Assembly: GCA_030272835.1 (NCBI GenBank)
Contig: SZOQ01000001.1
Location: 1 to 64,000 of the forward strand
Source: 2-12-FULL-60-25 sp003576745
Lineage (GTDB): Bacteria > Patescibacteriota > Patescibacteriia > 2-12-FULL-60-25
DNA length: 64,000 nt
Reading direction: 5' to 3'
Below the pieces are notes generated by a model that had not been told where the DNA came from, did no database searches, and worked only from the letters and a program-made list of their open reading frames with translations. The position numbers were made by a program, and so were the translations under genes. Below, in pieces: positions 1 to 8,510 of the stretch. Positions within the stretch are counted from its first letter, which is position 1. The number at the start of each line of letters is the position of its first letter.

Positions 1-275
1 CAAAGGGAACGGGGTTTTGGTTACGGGTTATTGGTTATGGGATTCGGATTGCGGGGCGCATGGCTCACTGCCCATGGCCCACGTCCTACACAACTGCGTC
101 CTACAGGTCGCGGTGCCGCGCCCTACAGCCTATACTCCCCACTCCCTATTCCACATCCTACGCACCACGCCTATGTACTCTTTTCGCATCCCGCATCCCG
201 CATACCGTATGGCGCAAGGCTCACGGCTCACGGCCACCCCTCCACTCCCTACTCCCTACTTTTCCTGCTATACTA
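1..275 (+). repeat. Degenerate heptamer repeat tract, locus 1
   Basis: The tract is made of 7-nt units with little spacing, for example GGGTTAT, TGGTTAT, then CTCACGG and CCCTACT types. The order is G-rich units first (AAAGGGAACGGG, GGTTACGGG), then GCGCATGG and CTCACGG, then C/T-rich units (CCTACGC, CCCACTCC). It is cut by the window edge. Short ORFs running through it are by-products of the repeat, because the units rarely contain stops. It holds no gene and ends just before the -10 box of the next gene. Confidence 0.85.
266..274 (+). promoter_or_regulatory. Extended -10 promoter, leaderless type
   Basis: TGCTATACT lies 8 nt upstream of the ATG at 283. It has the TGn extension and a good -10 hexamer but no clear -35. 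The short distance leaves no room for a ribosome binding site, so the transcript is probably leaderless. The motif resembles those before the genes at 19216 (minus strand) and 29949. Confidence 0.55.
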
Positions 276-282
276 TTTTCAT

Positions 283-669
283 ATGAACGGCGAATCATCA
301 TCCGGCGCATCACGAAAAATCCTTGTCGTGCTCGCGCTTCTTTTGTTTATCGTGGCGTTGGTGCTCGTAATCCTTCAATCGAGCATTTTTAGACAGGTTA
401 TTCCTCAGGAACCCCAGATACCTTCAGAAAATCTCAACGGGAACAGAGAGGGTTCTGCAACCAATACAAGTGTAATAATTCCAGATGTACCCCCCAGCCC
501 TTCACAAGAAGCTTTTCAGAATCTGCTCAATCCGCCATCATCACAGGAACCAAGTACGAACGCCGCAGATCCGAATGACCCTAATAATACAATCTTCAAA
601 GAAACCCCTGGGGAACATGGAACACAGCCGTCTGGTCAGCTACCCCCGCCGCCAATACAGGTTCCATAA
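283..669 (+). CDS. Small single-pass membrane protein with Pro-rich tail
   Basis: A 128-residue protein of unknown function. Residues 1-12 are polar, about 13-33 form a strongly hydrophobic helix (ILVVLALLLFIVALVLVIL), and the rest is rich in Pro, Asn, Ser and Gln and looks disordered. This suggests one transmembrane anchor and an extracytoplasmic tail. The ATG at 283 was chosen because it follows an extended -10 box and starts just before the hydrophobic helix; the longer frame upstream is only heptamer repeat. A strong palindromic terminator follows. I do not recognise a family. Confidence 0.7.
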   Translation: MNGESSSGASRKILVVLALLLFIVALVLVILQSSIFRQVIPQEPQIPSENLNGNREGSATNTSVIIPDVPPSPSQEAFQNLLNPPSSQEPSTNAADPNDPNNTIFKETPGEHGTQPSGQLPPPPIQVP

Positions 670-671
670 GC

Positions 672-703
672 AAAAAACTCACGGCCTAGGCCGTGAGTTT
701 TTT
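672..703. terminator. Bidirectional intrinsic terminator
   Basis: A 32-nt perfect palindrome: an A-run, CTCACGGCC TAGGCC GTGAG and a T-run. It can end the gene at 283-669 on the plus strand and the sigma/DUF5667 operon on the minus strand. Confidence 0.9.
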
Positions 704-726
704 ATGCGTTGTTACATCTCCAACGT

Positions 727-1659
727 TTATCGTGTTGTCTTAAGTTCAAATTTATTATCCGGTTCCTGCATAAACAAGGTGCGTATTTCTGAAGACGAAC
801 CGTCCATTGGTTCCATGAGCCTCTCGAAAGTTTCCGAGACGGAAACAGATCCCTCAATGGAGGGCTCCGTTATAAAAACTTCCGCCTCCTGAAGCCGTTG
901 TTCAAGATCATTAACCGACGTCGGTGCGAAAGGTTCGATATTTATATCCGCTGGTGGTATGACAAAAACATTCCCGTTTTCAATCCTCCACGGCATCTTC
1001 CGCATCATTGCTGCTCGACGAATAAGAAGATTCTCATATGTCCTCCGACGCCGTTCATCCATTTTTTCAATGCGTTCTCCCAAATTTCCGAGCTCCCGTT
1101 TCATAAGACGCTCAACCTTGGCATTCTCTCCGTTCCCGCCGGCAGAAAGGACGCGTTCGATAAGCTTGGCATGCTGAAGCTCGGCTTGTGCAACCATTTG
1201 GTCATGCTGATTTTGTAAGGGAGGAGGAAGCTTTTCCCCGATATCTATCGCCTCCTGCATGGCGCGCATCATGCGTTCGATGTCCTGCGGACCAATGCGC
1301 ATTCGTCGTACTTCCATAAGCTCCGCTTCGCGGACGCGACGGAGAAGTATTTTTCGTTCAAGGTTGGCGCGATGGGTATTAGAAAATGCGATGCGCTCCT
1401 CGACGCGTTCTAATGTTTGACGAACCGGATAAAGCGGATGGCTTGGCAGTACGTCTTCCGACGAATACGCGTACACACTCGTTCCCGCTCCCATGACCGC
1501 AGCAACCGTAAGCATGCCGGCAACGGGCCGAACAAAAACCACATGCCAGGGTCTTCCGTGCGGGTATACCAAACGAGTGCGGAGGCGAGATTGAAAATAC
1601 CGTCGCGGACGGGCCCGCGCCTCCAGTTTTTTCAGTCTCATTCGTATGTGCCATGTCAT
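727..1659 (-). CDS. DUF5667-type membrane protein, putative anti-sigma partner
   Basis: A 310-residue protein with a basic N-terminus, one hydrophobic segment at about residues 40-64, then a segment (LPSHPLYPVRQTLERVEERIAFS) typical of DUF5667 proteins, followed by charged helices. DUF5667 proteins are often encoded next to ECF sigma factors and may act as anti-sigma or signalling partners; that role is an inference here. The gene follows the sigma gene by 28 nt and shares its terminator. ATG codons at 1659 and 1641 are both possible starts. Confidence 0.7.
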   Translation of the reverse strand: MTWHIRMRLKKLEARARPRRYFQSRLRTRLVYPHGRPWHVVFVRPVAGMLTVAAVMGAGTSVYAYSSEDVLPSHPLYPVRQTLERVEERIAFSNTHRANLERKILLRRVREAELMEVRRMRIGPQDIERMMRAMQEAIDIGEKLPPPLQNQHDQMVAQAELQHAKLIERVLSAGGNGENAKVERLMKRELGNLGERIEKMDERRRRTYENLLIRRAAMMRKMPWRIENGNVFVIPPADINIEPFAPTSVNDLEQRLQEAEVFITEPSIEGSVSVSETFERLMEPMDGSSSEIRTLFMQEPDNKFELKTTR

Positions 1660-1687
1660 AGGTTTCGTTGCGTTATACCGAAAGGGT

Positions 1688-2200
1688 TTACTTTTGTTTC
1701 AGCGCTTTTTTGAGTTTTTTGAGAGTTCTCATGGCTTTTACCCTGAGCGATCCGGGCGTGGAATCCGTTAGTTCGGAGATATCCTTAAATTTCCAACCTT
1801 CCAGATATTTAAGCCTTATGAGATCCGCCTCATCCTTGGGAAGCATCTGAATGGCCGCCAACAGCCTTTTTTCATCGTAAGCGATTTCCATGTTCGCCCC
1901 CCAGTCCTCGGTATCCCATATGGTATTTTCAACCGCCTCTAAATCCGTCTGCGGGCGTTCCTTTGCCGCCTGATTAATAATGTGATTCCTGGCTATGGTA
2001 AAAATCCAGGCAGACTCGCTAATGGCGGGGTCATATCGATCGAACGCATCCAGCGCCTTCAGAAAAATATCCTGCGTATAATCCTCGGCTTTTTCCCGAT
2101 GTCCGCCTACGCGAAAATATACGAACGTATAAATTCGCTTGAAATGCTTGTCGTAGAATCGCGCGAATTCTTTGCGTTTCATGTGTAGCGCAATATCCAT
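1688..2200 (-). CDS. ECF-type RNA polymerase sigma factor
   Basis: A 170-residue sigma-70 family protein of ECF size. Region 2 is at about residues 8-80 (FYDKHFKRIYTFVYFRVG, then AEDYTQDIFLKAL, and AWIFTIARNHIIN). Region 4 is at about 110-165 (LPKDEADLIRLKYLEGWKFKDISELT, a helix-turn-helix). Region 3 is absent, as in ECF factors. It heads a two-gene operon with the DUF5667 protein and has its own promoter. An internal ATG at 2182 is an alternative start; neither has a clear ribosome binding site. Target genes cannot be told from this window. Confidence 0.88.
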   Translation of the reverse strand: MDIALHMKRKEFARFYDKHFKRIYTFVYFRVGGHREKAEDYTQDIFLKALDAFDRYDPAISESAWIFTIARNHIINQAAKERPQTDLEAVENTIWDTEDWGANMEIAYDEKRLLAAIQMLPKDEADLIRLKYLEGWKFKDISELTDSTPGSLRVKAMRTLKKLKKALKQK

Positions 2201-2237
2201 TCAACGCGGCGACGTCAGACGTTCCGCATCAACTATT

Positions 2238-2266
2238 TCCCTAGCGAGTTGTCGCGTACTTGTCAA
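2238..2266 (-). promoter_or_regulatory. Promoter of the sigma factor operon
   Basis: On the minus strand TTGACA (2261-2266) and TAGGGA (2238-2243) are separated by 17 nt. The -35 is perfect and the -10 is weak. It overlaps the last codons of the preceding membrane protein gene. Confidence 0.55.
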
Positions 2267-2796
2267 CCATTATCCCCCGTATGTTTTCGCGATTTCGGCA
2301 TCATCGCCATAAACGCCACAGGGCCGATGAGCCAGGCGGATTTTCCCCAATACGAGGTGAAGATCTGTTTTGTGATTTCGGTAAGATTGCCGGAAACTTC
2401 CTGCGGCACGAATGACAGGGCGATCGAAATAAACAGCCCTACTTGTAAAATGCTGAAAACAAGCGTTTGCAGCATGCCGCCATTCGAGGCATTTTGACCC
2501 AGCGTATGCATAAGGCCGGATCGGGAAATAAGCAAAAAAAGTACCAGGAACGTGCCGAGGAAAAACCCGATCTGGAGAACGAAGTTCTCGTTGACGCTTA
2601 ATTGAAAGGCGTTCAAATCACGAAGCACCGGCGCGTTTCCCACCACCGCGAGCGCCATATATACGGAGACGAGAATAACGATAACGCGATCGCGTCCCAT
2701 GGAAAGGCCGTACAGGAGGGAGCCGACGAGAAAAAACAGCAGAATAAATAAGTCCCATGTCGGCACGGACCAATTGATGTTCTGAAGAATGTCCAT
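2263..2796 (-). CDS. Hypothetical polytopic membrane protein
   Basis: A 177-residue protein with four or five hydrophobic segments (for example LFILLFFLVGSLLYGLSMG, VIVILVSVYMALAVVG and VLQIGFFLGTFLVLFLLIS). I do not recognise a family. The start MDILQN at 2796 is preferred; the longer frame overlaps the dnaJ 3' end and adds an unlikely Cys/His-rich leader. It is the last gene of the heat-shock operon by position, 28 nt after dnaJ, so it is probably cotranscribed. Confidence 0.65.
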   Translation of the reverse strand: MDILQNINWSVPTWDLFILLFFLVGSLLYGLSMGRDRVIVILVSVYMALAVVGNAPVLRDLNAFQLSVNENFVLQIGFFLGTFLVLFLLISRSGLMHTLGQNASNGGMLQTLVFSILQVGLFISIALSFVPQEVSGNLTEITKQIFTSYWGKSAWLIGPVAFMAMMPKSRKHTGDNG

Positions 2797-2824
2797 AGTG
2801 TTGGAATGATGATAGCACAAGAGT

Positions 2825-3895
2825 CTACAAGCCCGCATCCCGTAATTCTTCAAGAAGACGCTTTTGTTCGCGCGTGAGTTTTTTGGAAACCACCGGCATT
2901 ACGGTCACCAAATGATCGCCCCGGCTGCGCGAATGAAGATAGGGCATGCCGCGTCCTCGAAGCTTAAACATGGTTCCCGGCTGCGTGCCTGGTGGTATGG
3001 TCAGTGAGCCTGCGCCGTCTACGGTGCGAATGTCTGCCTTGCCGCCTAAAAACAACAGGCTCGTCGGAACATGCTCTACGCTTACCACGTCGTTTCCTTC
3101 GCGACGAAAATGGTCATGCGCTCGTACGCGCACATGAACATACAAATCGCCGGCCTTTCCGCCACGCTCTGCCACCTCTCCCTCTCCCTCCAAACGAAGC
3201 GACTCTCCGTCCGCAATGCCCGGCGGAATACGGACATTCAGCGTTTTATTTAACGCCGTTACGCCGGCACCGCCGCATACTCTGCAGGCGGTTTCGGGAA
3301 CAATGCCGCTTCCGCCGCATGCGGTGCAGTTCATAACGGACTGGAAAACGCCGAACGGCGTGCGCTGTGCCTGTTGAACCTGACCTTTCCCGCCGCACAA
3401 ACCGCACGTTTTCGTTTTCGATCCGGCAGCTCCCGTTCCTTTGCAATCCGCGCATGCCGAAAGCACGCGGAGCGTTATGGGTTTGGTGATACCGCGAACA
3501 CTGTCGAGGAAATCGATATCAACGCGCGTTTCGATATCTTTTCCTCTTCGCCTTCTTGACGCGCCTCCGCCGCCGAATCCGAACATGCTCCCGATCACAT
3601 CGCCCAAATCGCCCAAATCCTCCATGTTAATATTCATGCCCTCGAATCCGCCGAATCCACCGTATCCTTGCGCCCCCGATCCTCCGGAAAATGCGGCATG
3701 ACCGAACGTATCGTACGCGGAACGCTTTTTTGCATCGCCGAGAACCTGAAAGGCTTCATTCACTTCCTTAAAAGACTTTTCGTCTCCGCCTTTGTCCGGA
3801 TGCAATTCATGCGCCTTCTTTCGGAAAGCTTTTTTAATCTCGTCCGCGGAGGCGGTCCTCGGAACGCCGAGAATATCGTAATAGTCTTTCGGCAT
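2825..3895 (-). CDS. dnaJ: Chaperone protein DnaJ
   Basis: A 356-residue type I Hsp40. The J-domain (residues 1-70) carries the HPD motif in HELHPDKGG. A Gly/Phe-rich linker follows (about 75-115). The zinc-binding region has four CxxCxGxG-type repeats (CADCKGTG, CGLCGGKG, CTACGGSG, CRVCGGAG), and then the C-terminal substrate-binding domains. It stimulates the DnaK ATPase and delivers unfolded clients in the cytoplasm. It sits near the end of the hrcA-led operon, separated from dnaK by two genes. No Shine-Dalgarno is visible. Confidence 0.97.
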   Translation of the reverse strand: MPKDYYDILGVPRTASADEIKKAFRKKAHELHPDKGGDEKSFKEVNEAFQVLGDAKKRSAYDTFGHAAFSGGSGAQGYGGFGGFEGMNINMEDLGDLGDVIGSMFGFGGGGASRRRRGKDIETRVDIDFLDSVRGITKPITLRVLSACADCKGTGAAGSKTKTCGLCGGKGQVQQAQRTPFGVFQSVMNCTACGGSGIVPETACRVCGGAGVTALNKTLNVRIPPGIADGESLRLEGEGEVAERGGKAGDLYVHVRVRAHDHFRREGNDVVSVEHVPTSLLFLGGKADIRTVDGAGSLTIPPGTQPGTMFKLRGRGMPYLHSRSRGDHLVTVMPVVSKKLTREQKRLLEELRDAGL

Positions 3896-3906
3896 GAGCG
3901 ATGTTC

Positions 3907-4791
3907 TTATAACGCCGTTTTCAACAAAATATTCTTGCGCACGTCAAACAGATATTCCGTACCGAACAGCCGGAGGCGTACGGCATATGTACGAATATCA
4001 TCATCCTGTGGTTCCAAAAATACGGAAGGGAGAACCTGTTCCGATACCCTCTGCGCATCCGCGAACTGCGCGACTTCAGTTTTATCCATGCGGAAGGTCG
4101 AGTTCCCACGTTCATCTTCAATGCGAATATCCGATGGATATGTGCGTCCCTGCTCATACGATCCTGTAATAACAAGTTTTGCGTATGCGCCGTTTCCGCG
4201 AGCAAGCAGTTCAGCGCCATTGTCCATACTGTCAAGCTCGAGCAACAATAAGGGAAGCAGTTCGCCATTATCAAGATTCAGCTGTTTTCGTTCAATACTC
4301 GTGTAATTGAACAGGGACCAGGCACTGCTCACAACCGCATGGTTTGAATCAACGAATTCCGAAACGCTCTCAAATCCGGCCAATGCCGATCCCCACATGA
4401 GCAGACGCGAACTTGTGGGCGTTTGAAGATACAGTCCGCAATACGCCTGACCGTCCACGCCGCAACTCGCAAATTCGTCCGTTCCGCTTTTTGTGGGCGC
4501 GGCCAGCACAAGCTTGTTTTCTGTTTTCGGAACATCGTATGTCACAATAGGAAAAAGCTCCCCGGCGTCAAAGGCGTCTTTGAGCTGCCGTTCGATGAGT
4601 TCATCACCCGCCTGTGCCGCCTTTAGTAGCTCCTCCTCTTTAAGGTAGACCGCGGATTCCTCATCCAACGGGTCCATTCTGTCCGCCTGCGGCACGATAT
4701 CATTACGATACAGTATGCCTGCAATCACAATAACCGCCGCGGCAATGAGAACGGCGAATGCGCCTCCTGGACGAAAAGATTCTTTGGTCAT
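3907..4791 (-). CDS. Hypothetical single-pass membrane protein in the heat-shock operon
   Basis: A 294-residue protein with one transmembrane helix near the N-terminus (AFAVLIAAAVIVIAGILY) and a large, probably extracytoplasmic, domain that I do not recognise. The domain holds two Cys in CGVDGQAYCG. The start at 4791 is chosen because its ATG overlaps the TGA of the HD hydrolase gene (ATGA), which suggests translational coupling. It lies 11 nt upstream of dnaJ, so its expression should follow heat-shock control. Confidence 0.7.
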   Translation of the reverse strand: MTKESFRPGGAFAVLIAAAVIVIAGILYRNDIVPQADRMDPLDEESAVYLKEEELLKAAQAGDELIERQLKDAFDAGELFPIVTYDVPKTENKLVLAAPTKSGTDEFASCGVDGQAYCGLYLQTPTSSRLLMWGSALAGFESVSEFVDSNHAVVSSAWSLFNYTSIERKQLNLDNGELLPLLLLELDSMDNGAELLARGNGAYAKLVITGSYEQGRTYPSDIRIEDERGNSTFRMDKTEVAQFADAQRVSEQVLPSVFLEPQDDDIRTYAVRLRLFGTEYLFDVRKNILLKTAL

Positions 4792-5567
4792 ACTCCGTTG
4801 CATTGCGCTTGAAACTGATACCAGGGATCGCGCAACACGTCGTCAAGCTGTCTCGCGGCCGCGCGCGATGTTCGCAAAGCCATGGGCAGTACAAGATCGT
4901 GCGCCTGTTTCCACCAACGGGGAAACGCCTCTCTCTCTTCGCCCACGCACTCGTGCCACGACCGTAAATTATCCAACGTATCTGCGCATTTTATCAATCG
5001 TAACCGGTCAGACCCTTTTGCGATTCGACGCAAATATGCATCATGCGTTTCGCTCCCTTTCCACATGGTTAACCCGTCCACGAGCCGTCCGATCGAATCG
5101 CCGAACACGTCTTTAATCTCCTTCACGGTGGTTTGCGTATCCTCAACCACATCATGCAGGAGCGCTGCCGCCAGAACGTCCGCATCTTTTATGCCCCACT
5201 CGCCGAACAAAATGTTCGCAATGCGAACCGGATGGATAATATAATCGCTCCCGCCTTTCCGCATTTGCATCCGGTGACGTTCCTGCGCAAACGAAAGCGC
5301 TTTTTCCAGTGATGCTGCGTTATCCTGTCCGATTCTTCCTGCAAACGCGCGGAAACGATCAATCTGCCAATGAACATCCCCGTGGCGTTCAATGTGGTAC
5401 GGATAGAGATTCGTCGGCGGCTGGCCGTTGGAACGTTCGCTACGGCGGGTTCCGGCGGGTGCGCGTGAAACGCGACGAGTTTTAGCCTTGTGTTTTTGAC
5501 TGTGCGAACGCGCACGCGCCGATGACACAACCTTTTTTCGTACGCGTTTTGTTTTTGCTTTCGGCAT
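4788..5567 (-). CDS. HD-domain (p)ppGpp hydrolase-like protein
   Basis: A 259-residue protein. After a basic, probably disordered N-terminus (about residues 1-55) comes an HD domain of the RelA/SpoT hydrolase type: HPVRIAN, ALLHDVVEDT (HD and ED) and KCADTLDNL. These are the metal-binding and catalytic positions of Mesh1/SpoT hydrolases that cleave the 3' pyrophosphate of (p)ppGpp. There is no synthetase domain, TGS or ACT. ppGpp as substrate is inferred from the motifs. It is inside the dnaK operon, between dnaK and dnaJ. The start MPKAKT was chosen over an upstream ATG at 5582. Confidence 0.8.
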   Translation of the reverse strand: MPKAKTKRVRKKVVSSARARSHSQKHKAKTRRVSRAPAGTRRSERSNGQPPTNLYPYHIERHGDVHWQIDRFRAFAGRIGQDNAASLEKALSFAQERHRMQMRKGGSDYIIHPVRIANILFGEWGIKDADVLAAALLHDVVEDTQTTVKEIKDVFGDSIGRLVDGLTMWKGSETHDAYLRRIAKGSDRLRLIKCADTLDNLRSWHECVGEEREAFPRWWKQAHDLVLPMALRTSRAAARQLDDVLRDPWYQFQAQCNGV

Positions 5568-5594
5568 AGTACGCGAGATCATGAAGACAGTGAA

Positions 5595-7526
5595 TTAATC
5601 ACCTTTCGCCGTAAAATCTCCTTCCACGCTGCCATCCTTCGATTCCGCGCCGGCATCAGGGGTCTTGCCCGCATCTCCCGATGCCGCTTCCTGTTTTTGC
5701 GCATCGGCATACATGGCGGCCCCGATGTTCTGTGCAGACGTCGCCAAAGCGTCAGCGGATGTTCGGATAAGCCCAAGATCGCTCCCGGCAAGCGCCGCTT
5801 TAAGGGCTGTCAGTTTTTCTTCCACGTCTTTTTTAGCATCTTCTGATACCTTGTCACCCGCCTCCTTCAGCATCTTCTCCGTGGTATATACCATGGTCTC
5901 CCCCATATTCCGCGTTTCAACCTCCTCTTTCTTTCGTTTATCCGCCTCGGCATTCGCTTCCGCTTCTTGTTTCATCCTGTCCACTTCTTCATCGGACAAA
6001 TTTGTGGAGGCGGTGATGGTAATCTGCTGTTCTTTCCCGGTTGCTTTGTCTTTGGCTTTCACATTCAGAATCCCGTTCGCATCAATATCGAATGTAACTT
6101 CGATTTGCGGAACGCCTCGCGGAGCCGGCGGAATGCCGGACAGCATAAACCGGCCAAGGGAGCGGTTGTCCGCAGCCATTTCTCGCTCGCCTTGCAGGAC
6201 ATGGATTTCCACGGATGGCTGACTGTCCGCTGCGGTAGAAAATATTTGGCTCTTCGACGTAGGAATGGTGGTATTCCGTTCGATAAGCTTGGTGCATACT
6301 CCTCCAAGCGTTTCGAGTCCAAGCGAGAGCGGCGTTACATCCAAAAGGAGCAAATCGCCTTTAATGTCTCCCTGAAGATTCCCCGCCTGCACCGCCGCGC
6401 CGATAGCGACGACTTCATCCGGATTCACGCTCATATTCGGTTTTTTCCCGAAAAACTTTTCCACTTCCGCTTGAACCAATGGCATGCGCGTCATGCCGCC
6501 AACGAGAACGACCTCATGAATATCCGCAGCCGAGAGTCCTGCGTCCTTTAGAGCATTTTTACACGGTTCAAGCGTTTTTCGGACAAGATCGGCTGTAAGC
6601 TCCTCGAACTTCGCGCGCGTGAGCTTGATGAGCATGTGCTTGGGTCCGGCCGCATCGCTTGTAATGAATGGCTGATTGATTTCCGTCTCCAGCGCCGATG
6701 AGAGCTCGATTTTCGCTTTTTCCGACGCTTCTTTAATCCGTTGAAGCGCAAGGTGGTCTTTGGAGAGATCAATGCCTTCCGCTTTTTTGAATTCGCTCAC
6801 GATCCAATCCATCAGCACCTTGTCGAAGTCATCTCCGCCCAAATGCGTGTCGCCGTTTGTCGCGCGCACGTGTACGGTATTTTGATTTTCCTCGGCGTCA
6901 AAGGCAATTTCCAGAACCGAGACGTCAAAGGTTCCGCCGCCAAGATCGTACACGACGATTTTCTGATCTTTTTTCGCATCGAAACCGTAGGCGAGCGCGG
7001 CCGCAGTGGGTTCATTAATAATGCGGAGGACTTTTAAACCCGCGATTTCGCCGGCAACCTTTGTTGCCTGCCGCTGCGCATCATCGAAATACGCAGGAAC
7101 CGTAATGACCGCCTCGGTGACGCTTTCGCCGAGCCGAGCTTCCGCATCGGTTTTAAGTTTTTGCAAAACCATGGCGGACATTTCCTCCGGCGCAAACGTT
7201 TTGCTTCCGTCTTCCAGTTTCAATGCTACGCCTTCGCCCTTTTTCTGAATGCCGTACGGAAGAAATGACACATCATGCTGCACTTCTGTGTCATCCCAGC
7301 GGCGGCCGATGAGCCGCTTTACGGAAAAGAAGGTATTCCGCGGATTCACCACGGACTGGCGTTTTGCCTGCTGTCCCACGAGGCGTTCGCCGCTTTTCGT
7401 AAATGCCACCACGGACGGCGTCGTTCTGTTTCCCTCCGCATTTTCAATGACCTTGGGCTTTCCGCCTTCGACAACCGCCATGCACGAATTCGTGGTTCCA
7501 AGATCGATTCCCAGTATTTTTGCCAT
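5595..7526 (-). CDS. dnaK: Molecular chaperone DnaK (Hsp70)
   Basis: A 643-residue Hsp70. The nucleotide-binding domain begins with ILGIDLGTTNSCMAV and includes VYDLGGGTFDVSVLE and a GGMTRMP motif. The substrate-binding domain includes LLLLDVTPLSLGLET, and a helical lid and acidic, Asp/Gly-rich tail follow. It folds and protects proteins in an ATP cycle driven by DnaJ and GrpE. Length is normal. It lies between hsp20 and the HD hydrolase in one minus-strand operon. Confidence 0.98.
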   Translation of the reverse strand: MAKILGIDLGTTNSCMAVVEGGKPKVIENAEGNRTTPSVVAFTKSGERLVGQQAKRQSVVNPRNTFFSVKRLIGRRWDDTEVQHDVSFLPYGIQKKGEGVALKLEDGSKTFAPEEMSAMVLQKLKTDAEARLGESVTEAVITVPAYFDDAQRQATKVAGEIAGLKVLRIINEPTAAALAYGFDAKKDQKIVVYDLGGGTFDVSVLEIAFDAEENQNTVHVRATNGDTHLGGDDFDKVLMDWIVSEFKKAEGIDLSKDHLALQRIKEASEKAKIELSSALETEINQPFITSDAAGPKHMLIKLTRAKFEELTADLVRKTLEPCKNALKDAGLSAADIHEVVLVGGMTRMPLVQAEVEKFFGKKPNMSVNPDEVVAIGAAVQAGNLQGDIKGDLLLLDVTPLSLGLETLGGVCTKLIERNTTIPTSKSQIFSTAADSQPSVEIHVLQGEREMAADNRSLGRFMLSGIPPAPRGVPQIEVTFDIDANGILNVKAKDKATGKEQQITITASTNLSDEEVDRMKQEAEANAEADKRKKEEVETRNMGETMVYTTEKMLKEAGDKVSEDAKKDVEEKLTALKAALAGSDLGLIRTSADALATSAQNIGAAMYADAQKQEAASGDAGKTPDAGAESKDGSVEGDFTAKGD

Positions 7527-7539
7527 ACGTGTTAACGAA

Positions 7540-7956
7540 TTATTTCTTGTTCTTCACCTGAATTTTTATGGTCTGCTTCTCTTCTGATGCGCGTTTCGGG
7601 AGTTCGATTTTAAGCATTCCATTGTCAAGGCCCGCTTTCGCCTTTCCTTCCTGCACATCGATGGGCAAAGGAATTTGTCGGAACACGGAACCGCTCCGGA
7701 CTTCCTTGCGGTAATAATTCTTCTCATCAACCTCCGTTTTCCGCTCCATGCTGCCCTTGATGGTCAGCACGCCGCGATCGACGGAAACCTCCACGCGCTC
7801 CGGATCCACGCCCGCGAGCGGCGTTTCGATGACCAAAGATGTCTGCGTCTGATACATATCCACCGGCGGAACAATGCCGCTTTGCACCGCGGGAAGAAGC
7901 GACCGGTACGGCTGCATGAACACGTCGAATTCCTCGAATAATGGTGAGTATTTCAT
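7540..7956 (-). CDS. Hsp20/alpha-crystallin small heat-shock protein
   Basis: A 138-residue protein with the alpha-crystallin domain at about residues 30-125 (VDMYQTQTSLVIETPLAGV, GVLTIKG, and the GLDNGMLKIELPK beta-strand with the A-x-x-x-n-G-x-L signature) and a basic C-terminal tail ending in an IKIQ motif like the IxI oligomerisation motif. It holds unfolding proteins in an ATP-independent way. It is 13 nt from both grpE and dnaK in the heat-shock operon. Confidence 0.95.
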   Translation of the reverse strand: MKYSPLFEEFDVFMQPYRSLLPAVQSGIVPPVDMYQTQTSLVIETPLAGVDPERVEVSVDRGVLTIKGSMERKTEVDEKNYYRKEVRSGSVFRQIPLPIDVQEGKAKAGLDNGMLKIELPKRASEEKQTIKIQVKNKK

Positions 7957-7969
7957 AGAGGTATGATAA

Positions 7970-8506
7970 TTATTCGTTAGATGGCGAACCTGAACTCACA
8001 ACCACTTTCGCGGGACGAATGACCTTTCCATGCAGCGTGTATCCATGTTCCGAAATCTTGAGAATATCTCCGTCAGGCGTTCCGCTGCTTGGAAGACGCT
8101 CCACGGCCTCATGAAGGTTGGGATCAAAGGCGCCTTCGGCGGCTATGCGCTCAAGGCCAAGCTCGCTCGCCGCATCGCGCCACAATGATCTCACGGCTTC
8201 CAATCCCGTCATCCATGTTGCGAATGCCTTGCGATGTTCGTCGGGCAGTGTATCAAGCGATGGCGCAAACTGCATGGCCACCTCAAACTGGTCGATGGCG
8301 GGAAGCATCCGGAGAGCGAATGCTTCATTCGCGTATTTTCGAAATACTTCCTTTTCCTTTTCCGTTTCTTTCCTGAGATTCTCATAATCCGCCATGGCGC
8401 GCTTCCATCCAGCGAGATACTCGTCCCGTTCGCGCCGAAGCGTGTCGAGCGTTTCGTTGTTGGCTATGCTGTCGCCGTGTGCCGTGTGTTGCTGTTCATC
8501 CATCAT
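7970..8506 (-). CDS. grpE: Nucleotide exchange factor GrpE
   Basis: A 178-residue protein with a long N-terminal coiled-coil (LRRERDEYLAGWKRAMADYENLRKE and on) followed by the beta domain (FDPNLHEAV, DGDILKISEHGYTLHGKVIRPAKVVVS), the hallmark of GrpE. It releases ADP from DnaK. It lies directly after hrcA and before hsp20. The start may be 8506 or 8503 (MM). Confidence 0.95.
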   Translation of the reverse strand: MMDEQQHTAHGDSIANNETLDTLRRERDEYLAGWKRAMADYENLRKETEKEKEVFRKYANEAFALRMLPAIDQFEVAMQFAPSLDTLPDEHRKAFATWMTGLEAVRSLWRDAASELGLERIAAEGAFDPNLHEAVERLPSSGTPDGDILKISEHGYTLHGKVIRPAKVVVSSGSPSNE

Positions 8507-8510
8507 AGAA

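Noticed and set aside
31..282. Long ORF starts inside the first repeat tract
   Set aside because: Heptamer units keep all frames open and give PYSLYS/PTPYS-type peptides in many unrelated places; they are by-products of the repeat.
3246..3455. Small ORFs antisense to dnaJ, dnaK and other long genes
   Set aside because: They are shadows of the coding strand with no start signals or domains.
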